Assembly (NCBI RefSeq): GCF_031128465.2
Contig: NZ_CP155618.1
Span: forward strand, 505,501 to 569,500
DNA length: 64,000 nucleotides
Origin: Mariniflexile litorale
Lineage (GTDB): Bacteria > Bacteroidota > Bacteroidia > Flavobacteriales > Flavobacteriaceae
Reading direction: 5' to 3'
Shown: positions 33,697 through 42,795 of the stretch, one piece after another
Position numbering within the stretch: the first letter of the stretch is position 1
Layout of the letters: each line of letters opens with the position of its first letter
Notes under the pieces: model-generated
What the model was told of the DNA's origin: nothing
Seen by the model: the letters and a program-made list of their open reading frames with translations, nothing else
Databases searched by the model: none
Made by a program: the position numbers and the translations under genes

Positions 33697-34410
33697 ATGA
33701 GACTTATATTACTATTATGTGTTTTCATTTTATTTCTAAATTGTGAAGATAAGAAAAGTAAAAACAAAATAAATTCTAAAAAAGAAATTACAACTGTTAT
33801 AAAAGAAGAAGGCTTAACAGGAGACGAAGACACCACTGATATTGAAAATCGCAGCTTCCCCAAATTAAATTCTAAAAATGCCATGGAGTTTTTTTTGCAG
33901 TACGACCAGGCTCATAAAGAAAACAACGTGCGTTTAACAACCGACTTTGGAACTATTGATATTTTATTATTTAATGAAACCAAATTTCATCGTTCTAACT
34001 TTATATTTTTAACTAAACAAAAATATTTTAACGGCACCCAGTTTTATAGAGTGATTAATGATTATATGGTGCAAGCAGGAAATAGTGATGATAAAAAAAC
34101 AGCTAATAAACGTAATTATATAGGTAAATATTTATTGCCTCCCGACACCAAACTCGGACTTAAACACGATAGAGGTGTGGTGTCGATGCCCAGTAGCGAA
34201 ATAGACAACCCACACAAGTTAGCATCACCTTATGAATTTTTTATTGTTCAACAACAAGGAGGCTCTCACTTTTTAGATGGCGATTATACCATTTTTGGGA
34301 AAGTGACTAGCGGTATGGATGTGGTAGATAAAATTGCAGCTGTTGAAACCGACGCTGGCGATTGGCCACAACACAATATATATATTAGAAATGTGGAGAT
34401 TATTGATTGA
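33697..34410 (+). CDS. Cyclophilin-type peptidyl-prolyl isomerase lipoprotein
   Basis: A 237-residue lipoprotein (LFLNCEDK, Cys16) with a charged linker (residues 20-70) and a cyclophilin domain (about 80-237). Family pieces: TDFGTIDILLFNETKFHRSN, FYRVINDYMVQAGN, HDRGVVSMPS and GDYTIFGKVTSGMDVVDKIA. It should assist proline isomerisation in the periplasm. The usual FHR active-site arginine is present as FYR. Convergent with the TRIC gene, 38 bases apart. The start codon is 3 bases from the divergent NUDIX gene. Confidence 0.86.
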   Translation: MRLILLLCVFILFLNCEDKKSKNKINSKKEITTVIKEEGLTGDEDTTDIENRSFPKLNSKNAMEFFLQYDQAHKENNVRLTTDFGTIDILLFNETKFHRSNFIFLTKQKYFNGTQFYRVINDYMVQAGNSDDKKTANKRNYIGKYLLPPDTKLGLKHDRGVVSMPSSEIDNPHKLASPYEFFIVQQQGGSHFLDGDYTIFGKVTSGMDVVDKIAAVETDAGDWPQHNIYIRNVEIID

Positions 34411-34448
34411 TTATTTTTTATTGTGGATTGACTATTAAAATACTACCA

Positions 34449-35078
34449 CTAATTTTCTAACTTTTCAACTTCATGTTTATACAAACTAGGCAAGCTAATT
34501 TTAAACTTGACCGCAATTAAGCGTACAATAATAACTACCGAACCCGAAATTATAAACGTTATATAATTCTCTATAGGCAATGCTCGTAGTATAAAATAGG
34601 CGAAACCTCCTAAAATACAGGCCGTTGCGTACACTTCCTTTCTAAAAATAACGGGGATTTCATTACAAAGAATATCTCTAATAACACCTCCAAAACAGGC
34701 AGTTATAGTACCTAAAGCAATACAAATAATGGGGTGTAACCCCATTATCAATCCTTTTTGTATCCCTACTACTGTATATAGGCCGATACCAATGGTATCA
34801 AACAGAAATAAAGATATCCTTAAATAATTAAGACGTTTTCTAAATATAATAGCAAAAATAGTAGCTCCTAGAATGACGTAAACATAAGTCATATTTAACA
34901 TCCACGTTACAGGAGTTAACCCTATGAGAACATCTCTTACGGTTCCACCACCAATGGAAGTTACAAAGGCAATAATTAGCACTCCAAAAGGATCCATTCT
35001 TTTTTCTAATGCCACCAACACACCTGAAATGGCAAAAGCGAAGGTTCCGAATATTTCTATAATTTGAATAAACATCAT
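34449..35078 (-). CDS. TRIC-family cation channel (UPF0126)
   Basis: A 209-residue inner-membrane protein with seven hydrophobic segments in two inverted halves. The repeat pair FGVLIIAFVTSIGGGTVRDV and ACFGGVIRDILCNEIP is the hallmark of trimeric intracellular cation channels of bacteria (YvgT/YadS-like). It likely conducts K+ or similar ions. Start is ATG 35078; an ATG follows directly (35075). An eight-copy octamer repeat begins 6 bases upstream of the start codon. Confidence 0.88.
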   Translation of the reverse strand: MMFIQIIEIFGTFAFAISGVLVALEKRMDPFGVLIIAFVTSIGGGTVRDVLIGLTPVTWMLNMTYVYVILGATIFAIIFRKRLNYLRISLFLFDTIGIGLYTVVGIQKGLIMGLHPIICIALGTITACFGGVIRDILCNEIPVIFRKEVYATACILGGFAYFILRALPIENYITFIISGSVVIIVRLIAVKFKISLPSLYKHEVEKLEN

Positions 35079-35084
35079 GATTTG

Positions 35085-35152
35085 GGTGTTTAGGTGTTTA
35101 GGTGTTTAGGTGTTTAGGTGTTTAGGTGTTTAGGTGTTTAGGTGTTTAGGTG
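35085..35152. repeat. GGTGTTTA octamer tandem repeat (8 full copies plus 4 bases)
   Basis: Eight exact head-to-tail copies of GGTGTTTA plus GGTG occupy nearly the whole gap between the RDD gene stop (35168) and the TRIC gene start (35078). On the transcribed minus strand the unit reads TAAACACC. Perfect copies imply recent slippage or selection. Copy-number change would alter promoter or leader spacing of the TRIC gene in 8-base steps. Confidence 0.95.
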
Positions 35153-35167
35153 AAAAAAAACTTTAAC

Positions 35168-35893
35168 CTACATGTTTTGGGTATAATAATTATAATCCTT
35201 TAAAATGGTGTTTATAAAATCGATATCGTATAAATTAGATTCTATATTTAGCACTCCAGACACTTTATTCCTTAATAAGGTAAGTGTTTTAAAATCGTTA
35301 TTCTTTTTTGAAATGATAAAAGCTTCCTTAATAATACGAACATCTTTATCGGTTAATTGGATTACGTTATTAAAAACGGGTTGATAATCCACCTCAAGAT
35401 CTTCTAAAATGGTACTTGTAATTTTATGTTTCTTCTTCACACTAATAACGACGGTTCCTGCTGCGGCATCACCAACACGTTGCTTTTTATCTGATAACAA
35501 GATGCTTAAAACACCTATAGAAGCAAAAAACAACCAAATATCGACAATACGCAACATCCACCTAACAAGCAAATTATACCATTGGGTTGGTGCACCATCT
35601 AAACGTACCACTTTTATTTTCATTATCATTTTTCCTATGGTTTGTCCGCTAAAAAGAATGTGACACAACACTGAATAAAAAAGGGCTGGCAAGGTAATCA
35701 AACCTAGAACACCACGTTTAGTCCAATCGTCTGTATTAAACATATCCGAAAGTGCCACCAAATTTTCCATAAGAGTGATGTAGGTTAGCAAAATAAGCCC
35801 ATCAATTAAGAATGCTACAAAACGCTCGCCTAAACCAATTAATTTATAATCTAAATTAACATTTTGTGCTGTGTTAATTGCTAAATTGCTCAT
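35168..35893 (-). CDS. RDD-family membrane protein
   Basis: A 241-residue RDD protein. The N-terminal domain has three to four membrane segments with LGERFVAFLIDGLILL (the conserved Arg and Asp), GQTIGKMIMKIKVVRLDG and RVGDAAAGTVVI; the C-terminal about 90 residues are soluble and helical. RDD proteins are proposed small-molecule or ion transporters. It is divergent from the SpoIIM gene, 35 bases away; these two families co-occur next to MoxR/DUF58 genes in many Bacteroidetes and Actinobacteria, so it probably belongs to that module. Confidence 0.86.
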   Translation of the reverse strand: MSNLAINTAQNVNLDYKLIGLGERFVAFLIDGLILLTYITLMENLVALSDMFNTDDWTKRGVLGLITLPALFYSVLCHILFSGQTIGKMIMKIKVVRLDGAPTQWYNLLVRWMLRIVDIWLFFASIGVLSILLSDKKQRVGDAAAGTVVISVKKKHKITSTILEDLEVDYQPVFNNVIQLTDKDVRIIKEAFIISKKNNDFKTLTLLRNKVSGVLNIESNLYDIDFINTILKDYNYYTQNM

Positions 35894-35928
35894 TGAAATG
35901 TATATTCGTTTCTAATTAAAATAGTTTT

Positions 35929-36906
35929 ATGCGCGAAGCATCTTTCGTGAAGCAAAATAAAGAAAAATGGCTGGTTTTTGAAAACGCATTACATAATAAT
36001 GCAAAAATAAATCCAGACGACTTAGCTTCATACTACATTCACCTCACTAACGACCTTGCTTACGCGCAAACGTATTACCCAGAAAGTAAAACTTTGCTGT
36101 ACTTAAACTCGTTAGCATCAGAGGCGCATCAAAAAATTTACATCACCAAAAGAGAATCGAAAAACAAGATTATCTCTTTTTGGAAATATGAATTCCCGCT
36201 ATTTTTCATTAGCTATCAAAAAACCTTACTTTATACGTTCTTAATATTTATGGTAGCGGTTTGTATTGGAACTATTTCAACTTTAAACGACGATTCGTTT
36301 GTGCGTTTAATTTTAGGTGATGGCTATGTTAATATGACCATTGAAAATATTGAAAAGGGCGAGCCTATGGCAGTTTACAAAAGTGGCAGCAATATTGGGT
36401 CGTTTTTAGGCATTACTATCAATAATATTCGAGTGGCTATTATGGCATTTGCATTTGGAGTCTTTTTTAGTGTGGGTACCATTTACATCCTGTTTAGCAA
36501 TGGCATTATGCTAGGTGCTTTTATTAGCTTTTTTTACAACTATGGTATTTTGGAAAAAACATCGACCATTTGGCTGCACGGTACTATTGAAATTTCAGTC
36601 ATTGTGATTGCGGGTTGTGCAGGCTTGGTTATGGGAAATAGTTTTTTGTTTCCAAAAACATATTCCAGGCGTGTGGCATTTACCAAGGGTGCTAAAGACG
36701 GATTGAAAATAGTGGTAAGCACCATTCCGTTTTTCATCATTGCAGGATTTATTGAAGGTTTTATTACCCGTTATGGCGAACAAATGCCATGGATACTATC
36801 TTACAGTATTATAGCTTGCTCGCTGTTTTTAATTGTATTTTATTACGTTATTTACCCCATGAAACTAAATAATGCTTACCTGTTTGAACTTAAAAACATT
36901 AAATAG
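35929..36906 (+). CDS. SpoIIM-family membrane protein
   Basis: A 325-residue membrane protein of the stage II sporulation protein M family. An N-terminal soluble part (FVKQNKEKWLVFENAL, about 1-95) precedes five to six membrane segments; the conserved NNIRVAIMAFAFGVFFSVGT and LHGTIEISVIVIAGCAGL are family landmarks. In non-sporulating bacteria these proteins accompany MoxR and DUF58. First gene of a six-gene operon; its TAG shares a base with the GTG start of the next gene. Confidence 0.87.
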   Translation: MREASFVKQNKEKWLVFENALHNNAKINPDDLASYYIHLTNDLAYAQTYYPESKTLLYLNSLASEAHQKIYITKRESKNKIISFWKYEFPLFFISYQKTLLYTFLIFMVAVCIGTISTLNDDSFVRLILGDGYVNMTIENIEKGEPMAVYKSGSNIGSFLGITINNIRVAIMAFAFGVFFSVGTIYILFSNGIMLGAFISFFYNYGILEKTSTIWLHGTIEISVIVIAGCAGLVMGNSFLFPKTYSRRVAFTKGAKDGLKIVVSTIPFFIIAGFIEGFITRYGEQMPWILSYSIIACSLFLIVFYYVIYPMKLNNAYLFELKNIK

Positions 36907-37826
36907 TGAACAACGCCTACATAGAACTCCGCAACAGAAATGACTTTGGTGATACCATAAACACCTATTTTTTATTTCTTAAATATAACTTTAAAAAATA
37001 CACCAGCTTGTACTTACGTTACAATGCCATAAGTATTATTCTTTTAATAATAGCCTCTTATTTATTAGTAACAGGTTTTATGGGTTTAGCCAGTAGAGAT
37101 TTTAGATTTGGAATGACTAACGGCGGTGACCAGAACATTTATTTAATTATCGGTGCTGTTTTTTTGGCTCTCATAATATTTGTTACAACCCTTATAAATT
37201 ACAGTTTTTCTAGTTCGTATATGGCTGAATATGTAAAAAACACAGGGCAAGTGGAATCAAAAAACGTATGGCAAAACATTAAAATAAACTTAGGGCCTAT
37301 CATTTTATTTATCTTTTTGGGTATTGGTCTTTATATTGGTTATTTTATAGTGTCTATTATTTTTGCATTCATTCCTTTAATAGGGATGTTGGTTCAATAT
37401 GGACTTAGTTTTCTATTAGCTGCTTTTTTTGGATTGTCATTCATGGCTATTTTTTCAGAAAACAAAGGGTTAACTAATGCACTGTCTGAAGGTTTAACGT
37501 TTACCTTTTCAAGTTTTGGCAAAGTGATTCTTTTTGGGTTAGTAATAGGTATTTTAAATTTAATGATTACTATGCTTATCATTTCCATTCCTGGTTTCAT
37601 TATTGGTATTTACGTCTATTTTTCATTAGAAAGTCATGTAGATCTAGCTACGAATGTATTTGCAAGTCTGGTATTTACCTTGGGATTTGCCATGTTTTTG
37701 TTAGCGTTTATTTATTCACAGGCTTTATCACAAATAGCTTATAGCGTTTTGTATTATAATATATTTGAAGAAAAAAATAATATTTTCTTAAAAAACAAAA
37801 TTGAGCAAATAGGCATTAATGAATAA
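36906..37826 (+). CDS. Multi-pass membrane protein of the MoxR locus
   Basis: A 306-residue integral membrane protein with six to seven hydrophobic segments and no recognised catalytic motif. It starts GTG at 36906, overlapping the SpoIIM stop by one base, and overlaps the next gene by 8 bases. Glycerophosphoryl-diester or DUF4013-like membrane proteins hold this position in other genomes, as I recall, but I cannot assign a family with confidence. Probably part of an envelope complex served by the MoxR ATPase. Confidence 0.75.
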   Translation: MNNAYIELRNRNDFGDTINTYFLFLKYNFKKYTSLYLRYNAISIILLIIASYLLVTGFMGLASRDFRFGMTNGGDQNIYLIIGAVFLALIIFVTTLINYSFSSSYMAEYVKNTGQVESKNVWQNIKINLGPIILFIFLGIGLYIGYFIVSIIFAFIPLIGMLVQYGLSFLLAAFFGLSFMAIFSENKGLTNALSEGLTFTFSSFGKVILFGLVIGILNLMITMLIISIPGFIIGIYVYFSLESHVDLATNVFASLVFTLGFAMFLLAFIYSQALSQIAYSVLYYNIFEEKNNIFLKNKIEQIGINE

Positions 37827-38541
37827 TAAGAAATACCACATTTCGTTAATTACATTTGGCTTGTTTCTTTGCAATAGCTATTCTTTTTCTCAAGACAGTA
37901 TTCAAAAAGATTCTTCAAATATTAAGGTTCTCTATTTTAAAGACGCCATCAAAGAACGCTATAAAGGCGATGATTTTAACTACTCTATAAACGACACTGG
38001 TGGTATAAATTTGTTACAACGTGTTTTACAGAAATTCTTTGGGTGGTTGAGTGATGTTTTTGGTTTTGACATCGATTTTATTAATTATAAAACCTTAGAA
38101 TATATTGTGTATGGCTTCTTAGGAATTGCTGCTTTGTATTTAATTATTAAATTTTTAATGCAATCGCCTATAAATTCGGTTTTTAAAACGGAAGTACAAG
38201 ATATTAGTAATTTTAAATATGTTGAAGAAAACATTAAAGATGTTAATTTCGATCATTTAATTGAAGCTGCATTGAAAGAGAACAACTACCGTTTGGCAAC
38301 GCGTTATTTATATCTAAAATCTTTAAAATTACTTACCAATAAAAATATTATTGAGTGGCATTACGATAAAACAAATAGCGACTACATAAACGAAATTAAA
38401 GACGAACACACCAAATCGGTATTTAAACGTATTTCTTATTTATATGATTATGTTTGGTATGGCGAATTCCCTATAGATGAAGCTATTTACACAAAAAACC
38501 AATCTGATTTTGACAAACTAAACGCTCTTCAGCATGGATAA
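37819..38541 (+). CDS. DUF4129 domain protein
   Basis: A 240-residue protein with a signal-like N-terminus (about 1-24, SFSQ), a central membrane segment (about 92-113) and a C-terminal cytoplasmic DUF4129 domain: LIEAALKENNYRLATRYLYL and YLYDYVWYGEFPIDEAIY. DUF4129 domains are found next to MoxR/DUF58 and in transglutaminase-like envelope proteins. Overlaps its neighbours by 8 bases on each side, so translation is coupled. Confidence 0.82.
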   Translation: MNNKKYHISLITFGLFLCNSYSFSQDSIQKDSSNIKVLYFKDAIKERYKGDDFNYSINDTGGINLLQRVLQKFFGWLSDVFGFDIDFINYKTLEYIVYGFLGIAALYLIIKFLMQSPINSVFKTEVQDISNFKYVEENIKDVNFDHLIEAALKENNYRLATRYLYLKSLKLLTNKNIIEWHYDKTNSDYINEIKDEHTKSVFKRISYLYDYVWYGEFPIDEAIYTKNQSDFDKLNALQHG

Positions 38542-39754
38542 ACGATCTAAAATAGCATTGTATGCCATTGGAGCGGTAATCGTTTTGATGATGATTGCAG
38601 AAATAACCAAACCCAAAGCCTTGAATTGGCGTGACTCTTACGCTGCTGCTGATAAAATTCCTCTGGGTTGTTATGTGCTTTTTAATGAATTAAAGGAAGT
38701 TTCAAGCAAACCAATTTCAGTTTCAACCAAAACAGCTTTTGAAGGTTTAAAAGATTTTGAAGGAAAAGAAAAAACTGTTCGCCTGTTTATAAATAATGGC
38801 ATTTCGTTTGATAAGCAAGACTCCGAATCTCTTATTAAATATGTTGAAAACGGTAATTCAGTATTTATAAGTACTAATTATATGTATGGTATTTTAAGTG
38901 ATACTTTAAATATTAGAATCGGAACAGATTATAATAATTTCTTCAAAAAACCATCTTTAAATAGCTTTACTAGTCCGAATTTAAAAACCAACGAACGCCA
39001 CTTTAAAGACGTTATTGAAAACAGCTTTTTTATAAGTTTGGACACTATAAATGCAGTTGCGTTGGGTACAACCAAAGTTGAAAAAACTGAAAAAATTAGT
39101 GCTGATTCCGTTCCTGATACCAACATCAACTATATTAAAGTTCCTTTTGGGAAGAATAACGGTGCGTTTTATGTACACACCAACCCATTTGCGTTTAGCA
39201 ACTACCACCTATTAAACGGTAATGAAAATTATGCAGCAACCGTATTATCATTTTTGCCAAAACATCAAATTATTTGGGATAACTATTATAAAAGTGGACG
39301 CAAGGTTATTACAAGTCCGTTGCGTTTTATACTTCAAAACCAAGCTTTAAAATGGGCATTCTATATTGCTATGCTATCATTAATTCTTTTTGTTATTTTT
39401 AGAGGAAAACGTACCCAACGCATCATTCCGGTTATAGAACCGCTAAAAAATGCCACATTGGATTTCACTAGAACTATTGGCGATTTGTATTATCAACATG
39501 GCGATTTTACTAATATTATCAATAAAAAAATTCAATATTTTTTAGAGCAAATACGGACCAAATATTACTTAAATACGAATGAATTAAATGAAAATTTCAT
39601 TTCGAAATTAGCCATAAAATCATCCAACAAAATAGAAGACACCAAAGCTTTAATAGATTATATGGTGTATTTAAAATCAAAATCGAACCACACGGAAACC
39701 GATTTAATTCAACTAAATAAACACATGGAATCATTCACAAAAAACACAATCTAA
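38534..39754 (+). CDS. DUF4350 domain protein
   Basis: A 406-residue membrane protein: one membrane segment near the N-terminus (8-23), a periplasmic DUF4350 domain (about 30-265, including DKIPLGCYVLFNELKE and VENGNSVFISTNYM, a GATase-like fold), a second membrane segment (about 276-292) and a cytoplasmic helical tail. Found between DUF4129 and MoxR genes in many Bacteroidetes. Its stop overlaps the MoxR start by one base. Function unknown. Confidence 0.82.
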   Translation: MDKRSKIALYAIGAVIVLMMIAEITKPKALNWRDSYAAADKIPLGCYVLFNELKEVSSKPISVSTKTAFEGLKDFEGKEKTVRLFINNGISFDKQDSESLIKYVENGNSVFISTNYMYGILSDTLNIRIGTDYNNFFKKPSLNSFTSPNLKTNERHFKDVIENSFFISLDTINAVALGTTKVEKTEKISADSVPDTNINYIKVPFGKNNGAFYVHTNPFAFSNYHLLNGNENYAATVLSFLPKHQIIWDNYYKSGRKVITSPLRFILQNQALKWAFYIAMLSLILFVIFRGKRTQRIIPVIEPLKNATLDFTRTIGDLYYQHGDFTNIINKKIQYFLEQIRTKYYLNTNELNENFISKLAIKSSNKIEDTKALIDYMVYLKSKSNHTETDLIQLNKHMESFTKNTI

Positions 39755-40752
39755 TGGAAGAACAACCAATTGAAAATCAAGATATAAATTTTGAAAGCAG
39801 GCTCGATTTAAAACCTCTTCAAGAACATGTTGAGGCTATTAAAAAAGAGATCGGCAAAATAATTGTTGGGCAAAATGAAATGATTGAATTACTTATTATT
39901 TCATTGCTTTCAAACGGACATGCCTTAATTGAAGGTGTTCCTGGTGTTGCAAAAACAATCACAGCTAAATTATTAGCAAAAACATTAGCTGTAGACTTTA
40001 GTCGAATTCAATTTACACCCGATTTAATGCCGAGTGACATTTTAGGAACTTCTGTATTTAATATAAAAACCAATGAGTTTGAATATAAAAAAGGTCCTAT
40101 TTTTTCAAACGTCATTTTAATTGATGAAATAAACCGTGCACCTGCAAAAACACAAGCTGCTTTGTTTGAAGTCATGGCAGAACGGCAAATTACTATGGAT
40201 GGTACCAAATATATCATGGAGCCACCTTTTTTAGTATTTGCTACCCAAAACCCGATTGAACAAGAAGGCACGTACAGATTGCCAGAAGCACAATTAGACC
40301 GCTTTTTATTTAAGATAGATGTAGATTATCCTACCCTTGAAAACGAAATTCAAATTTTAATGGAAAACCACCAGCGACATGATGTGTTGGATTTCGATGC
40401 TGTGATTCCCGTTTTAAATGCCCAACAAATTAAACATTATCAAAATTTAATAAAACAAATAGTTGTTGAAGACCACCTTATTACCTACATCGCATCTATT
40501 ATAAGCAACACTAGAAACAATGCTAACTTGTATTTAGGAGCTTCACCAAGAGCCTCTATAGCAATATTGAACGCTGCTAAATCGAATGCTGCGATTCAAG
40601 GTAGAGATTTTGTAACCCCAGAAGACATTAAACGTTGTACCAAAGCCGTTTTAAAGCACCGATTGGTTTTAACTCCAGAACGCGAAATGGAAGGTTTTAC
40701 TGTTGAAAAAGTTATTGAACAAATTTTAGAAACTATTGAGATTCCAAGATAA
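39754..40752 (+). CDS. MoxR-family AAA+ ATPase
   Basis: A 332-residue AAA+ ATPase. Walker A GVPGVAKT (about residue 68), Walker B VILIDEINRAP, sensor region FATQNPIEQEGTYRLPEAQL and the arginine-finger region follow in order. MoxR proteins are cytoplasmic chaperone-like ATPases that act with DUF58 or VWA partner proteins; here the DUF58 gene follows after 78 bases, and membrane partners precede it. The module is linked in other bacteria to envelope stress and protein maturation. Confidence 0.92.
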   Translation: MEEQPIENQDINFESRLDLKPLQEHVEAIKKEIGKIIVGQNEMIELLIISLLSNGHALIEGVPGVAKTITAKLLAKTLAVDFSRIQFTPDLMPSDILGTSVFNIKTNEFEYKKGPIFSNVILIDEINRAPAKTQAALFEVMAERQITMDGTKYIMEPPFLVFATQNPIEQEGTYRLPEAQLDRFLFKIDVDYPTLENEIQILMENHQRHDVLDFDAVIPVLNAQQIKHYQNLIKQIVVEDHLITYIASIISNTRNNANLYLGASPRASIAILNAAKSNAAIQGRDFVTPEDIKRCTKAVLKHRLVLTPEREMEGFTVEKVIEQILETIEIPR

Positions 40753-40830
40753 ATTTTTAATTAGATATAAGATCGCTGTGCTGTTAGAAACAAGAATAAA
40801 GACTTTTATAGTCATGGCAAAAATTAATAA

Positions 40831-42162
40831 ATGAAACGCTTTTTCAAAAATACCTACTTGAATACACACTTTTTTATTGGCGTGAGTGTTCTTGTTTTCC
40901 TATTTATTCTGGCATATATTTTTCCAGGGTTATTGGTTATCGCTCAAATGTTATTTTTTGTTTTTGTAAGTTTATTAATCGTTGATTCCATACTGCTATT
41001 CAAACAAAAAGGGATTTTAGCATCTCGAATTTTACCTGAAAAATTAAGTAATGGCGATGACAATCCTATTGAAATTTCACTACAAAACAATTATAATTTC
41101 ACAAGCGATGTCAAGTTAATTGATGAACTGCCTTTTCAATACCAAAAACGCGATTTTGAGATAGATACCCAACTCCAAAAACAAACTAGTAAAAAAATAA
41201 CCTATACCCTAAGACCTTTAGAGCGTGGTGAATATTATTTTGGTAACTTAAACCTGTATGCCAACAGTCCGATTAACTTAATATCTAGACGCTTTCAATT
41301 TGGTAAAGATGCTATGGTACCTAATTACCCATCATTTTTACAATTAAAGAAATACATGCTTTTAGCCTTTTCTAACAAGATTTTTGAGTACGGTTTAAAA
41401 AAGATTCGTCGTATTGGACATACTATGGAATTTGAGCAAATAAAAGATTATGTACAAGGTGACGATTTGCGAAACATAAACTGGAAAGCCACTGCAAAAA
41501 GCAGTAAGCTTATGGTGAACCAGTTTCAAGATGAACGGTCACAACCTGTTTACAGCGTTATTGATAAAGGCAGAGTTATGAAAATGCCTTTTGAAGGCTT
41601 GAGTTTGTTAGATTATGCCATAAACGCATCTCTAGTAATAAGTAATGTTGCTTTAAAAAAACAAGACAAAGCAGGTCTTTTTTCATTTTCAAGAAAAGTT
41701 GAAAACCGTGTGGTTGCCGAACGCAGACCATCACAAATGAACACCATTCTTGAAACACTTTATAATTTGAATACCGATTTTGTCGAATCAGATTTCTCAA
41801 GATTATATATTGATGTAAAACGACATTTGAATCAGCGAAGTTTACTTTTGTTGTACACCAACTTTGAAACTTTAGATGCTTTGTACCGACAATTACCTTA
41901 TTTAAAAGCCATTGCTAAAAATCATTTATTGGTAGTTATCTTTTTTGAAAACACAGAACTTCAAAGACTCACTCATAAAAGCGCTGATACTACCTTTGAA
42001 ATATTCGAAAAAACCATTACCGAAAAATTTATTTACGAGAAAAAACTAATTGTAAACGAACTTCAAAAACATGGTATTCAAAGTATTTTAACAGCACCAG
42101 AACATTTAACAATTAATACCATCAATAAGTATTTAGAAATAAAAGCTAGAGGGTTGTTGTAA
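40831..42162 (+). CDS. DUF58 domain protein, MoxR partner
   Basis: A 443-residue protein with two N-terminal membrane segments (about 15-32 and 34-52) and a C-terminal DUF58 domain with a VWA-like fold. Key block: RRIGHTMEFEQIKDYVQGDD followed by LRNINWKATA, the DUF58 signature. The usual metal-site residues of a VWA domain are only partly preserved (YSVIDKGRVM instead of DxSxS). It ends the six-gene operon and is followed by a terminator. Confidence 0.9.
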   Translation: MKRFFKNTYLNTHFFIGVSVLVFLFILAYIFPGLLVIAQMLFFVFVSLLIVDSILLFKQKGILASRILPEKLSNGDDNPIEISLQNNYNFTSDVKLIDELPFQYQKRDFEIDTQLQKQTSKKITYTLRPLERGEYYFGNLNLYANSPINLISRRFQFGKDAMVPNYPSFLQLKKYMLLAFSNKIFEYGLKKIRRIGHTMEFEQIKDYVQGDDLRNINWKATAKSSKLMVNQFQDERSQPVYSVIDKGRVMKMPFEGLSLLDYAINASLVISNVALKKQDKAGLFSFSRKVENRVVAERRPSQMNTILETLYNLNTDFVESDFSRLYIDVKRHLNQRSLLLLYTNFETLDALYRQLPYLKAIAKNHLLVVIFFENTELQRLTHKSADTTFEIFEKTITEKFIYEKKLIVNELQKHGIQSILTAPEHLTINTINKYLEIKARGLL

Positions 42163-42165
42163 TAA

Positions 42166-42197
42166 AAAAGACCCTCAAATAATTTGAAAGTCTTTCT
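42166..42197. terminator. Bidirectional terminator (imperfect)
   Basis: AAAGAC-CCT-CAAAT / ATTTG-AAA-GTCTTT: two paired blocks with an internal mismatch loop, between the convergent DUF58 and dps genes. Confidence 0.6.
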
Positions 42198-42220
42198 TGT
42201 TATTAATCAATCCAAAGTTA

Positions 42221-42691
42221 TTAGCTTAACCAAGCTTTCATCATCCAAACTGTTTTTTCTTGTTCTGTAATAAAATCGCTCATCATAGAGTTGGTACCTT
42301 CATCATTTGCATCACCTGATTTATCTAAAATAGCACGTTCAATTTTTAATAATTCAGTCAGCGATTCAACAATTAAAGTCACTGCTTTTTCATCTTGAGA
42401 TATATTTTTACCTACGGGTACTTGAGCATTTTCTATATAATCTGTAAAAGTATGCAGCGGTGTTTCTCCCAAAGTCAATACACGTTCGGCAATTAAATCT
42501 ACTTTCATATTTGCATCGGTATATAACTCTTCAAACTTAACATGTAGATCAAAAAATCGTTTTCCCTTTATATTCCAGTGAATACCTCTTAAATTCTGAT
42601 AATAAATTTGAAAATTAGCTAACAAGTTATTTAAATCATTTGCTAATTCTTTTGCTTTTTGAATGTCTAATCCGATACTGTTTAATTTCAT
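42221..42691 (-). CDS. dps: Dps-family ferritin-like protein
   Basis: A 156-residue Dps protein that stores iron and protects DNA by consuming peroxide. The ferroxidase site residues are visible: RGIHWNIKGKRFFDLHVKFE with the conserved HW, then ELYTDANMKVDLIAER. Length and four-helix pattern are normal; there is no long basic N-terminal tail for DNA binding. It is divergent from oxyR, so peroxide control of dps by OxyR is likely. Confidence 0.92.
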   Translation of the reverse strand: MKLNSIGLDIQKAKELANDLNNLLANFQIYYQNLRGIHWNIKGKRFFDLHVKFEELYTDANMKVDLIAERVLTLGETPLHTFTDYIENAQVPVGKNISQDEKAVTLIVESLTELLKIERAILDKSGDANDEGTNSMMSDFITEQEKTVWMMKAWLS

Positions 42692-42795
42692 AATAAGTTA
42701 TATTTTATTCTACCACAAATTTAATCTATAATTAACAGCAATATCGATAGGTTTTATTGATAGTTTTTATATTTTTATAAGCTAAATTGATACAC
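42692..42795. promoter_or_regulatory. dps-oxyR divergent control region
   Basis: The 104-base gap between the divergent dps and oxyR starts. It contains ATAGGTTTTATTGATAG (42750-42766), two ATAG half-sites 13 bases apart, resembling half of the OxyR pattern ATAGnTnnnAnCTAT repeated every helical turn. Only weak support; position makes it the place to look for OxyR binding. Confidence 0.4.
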
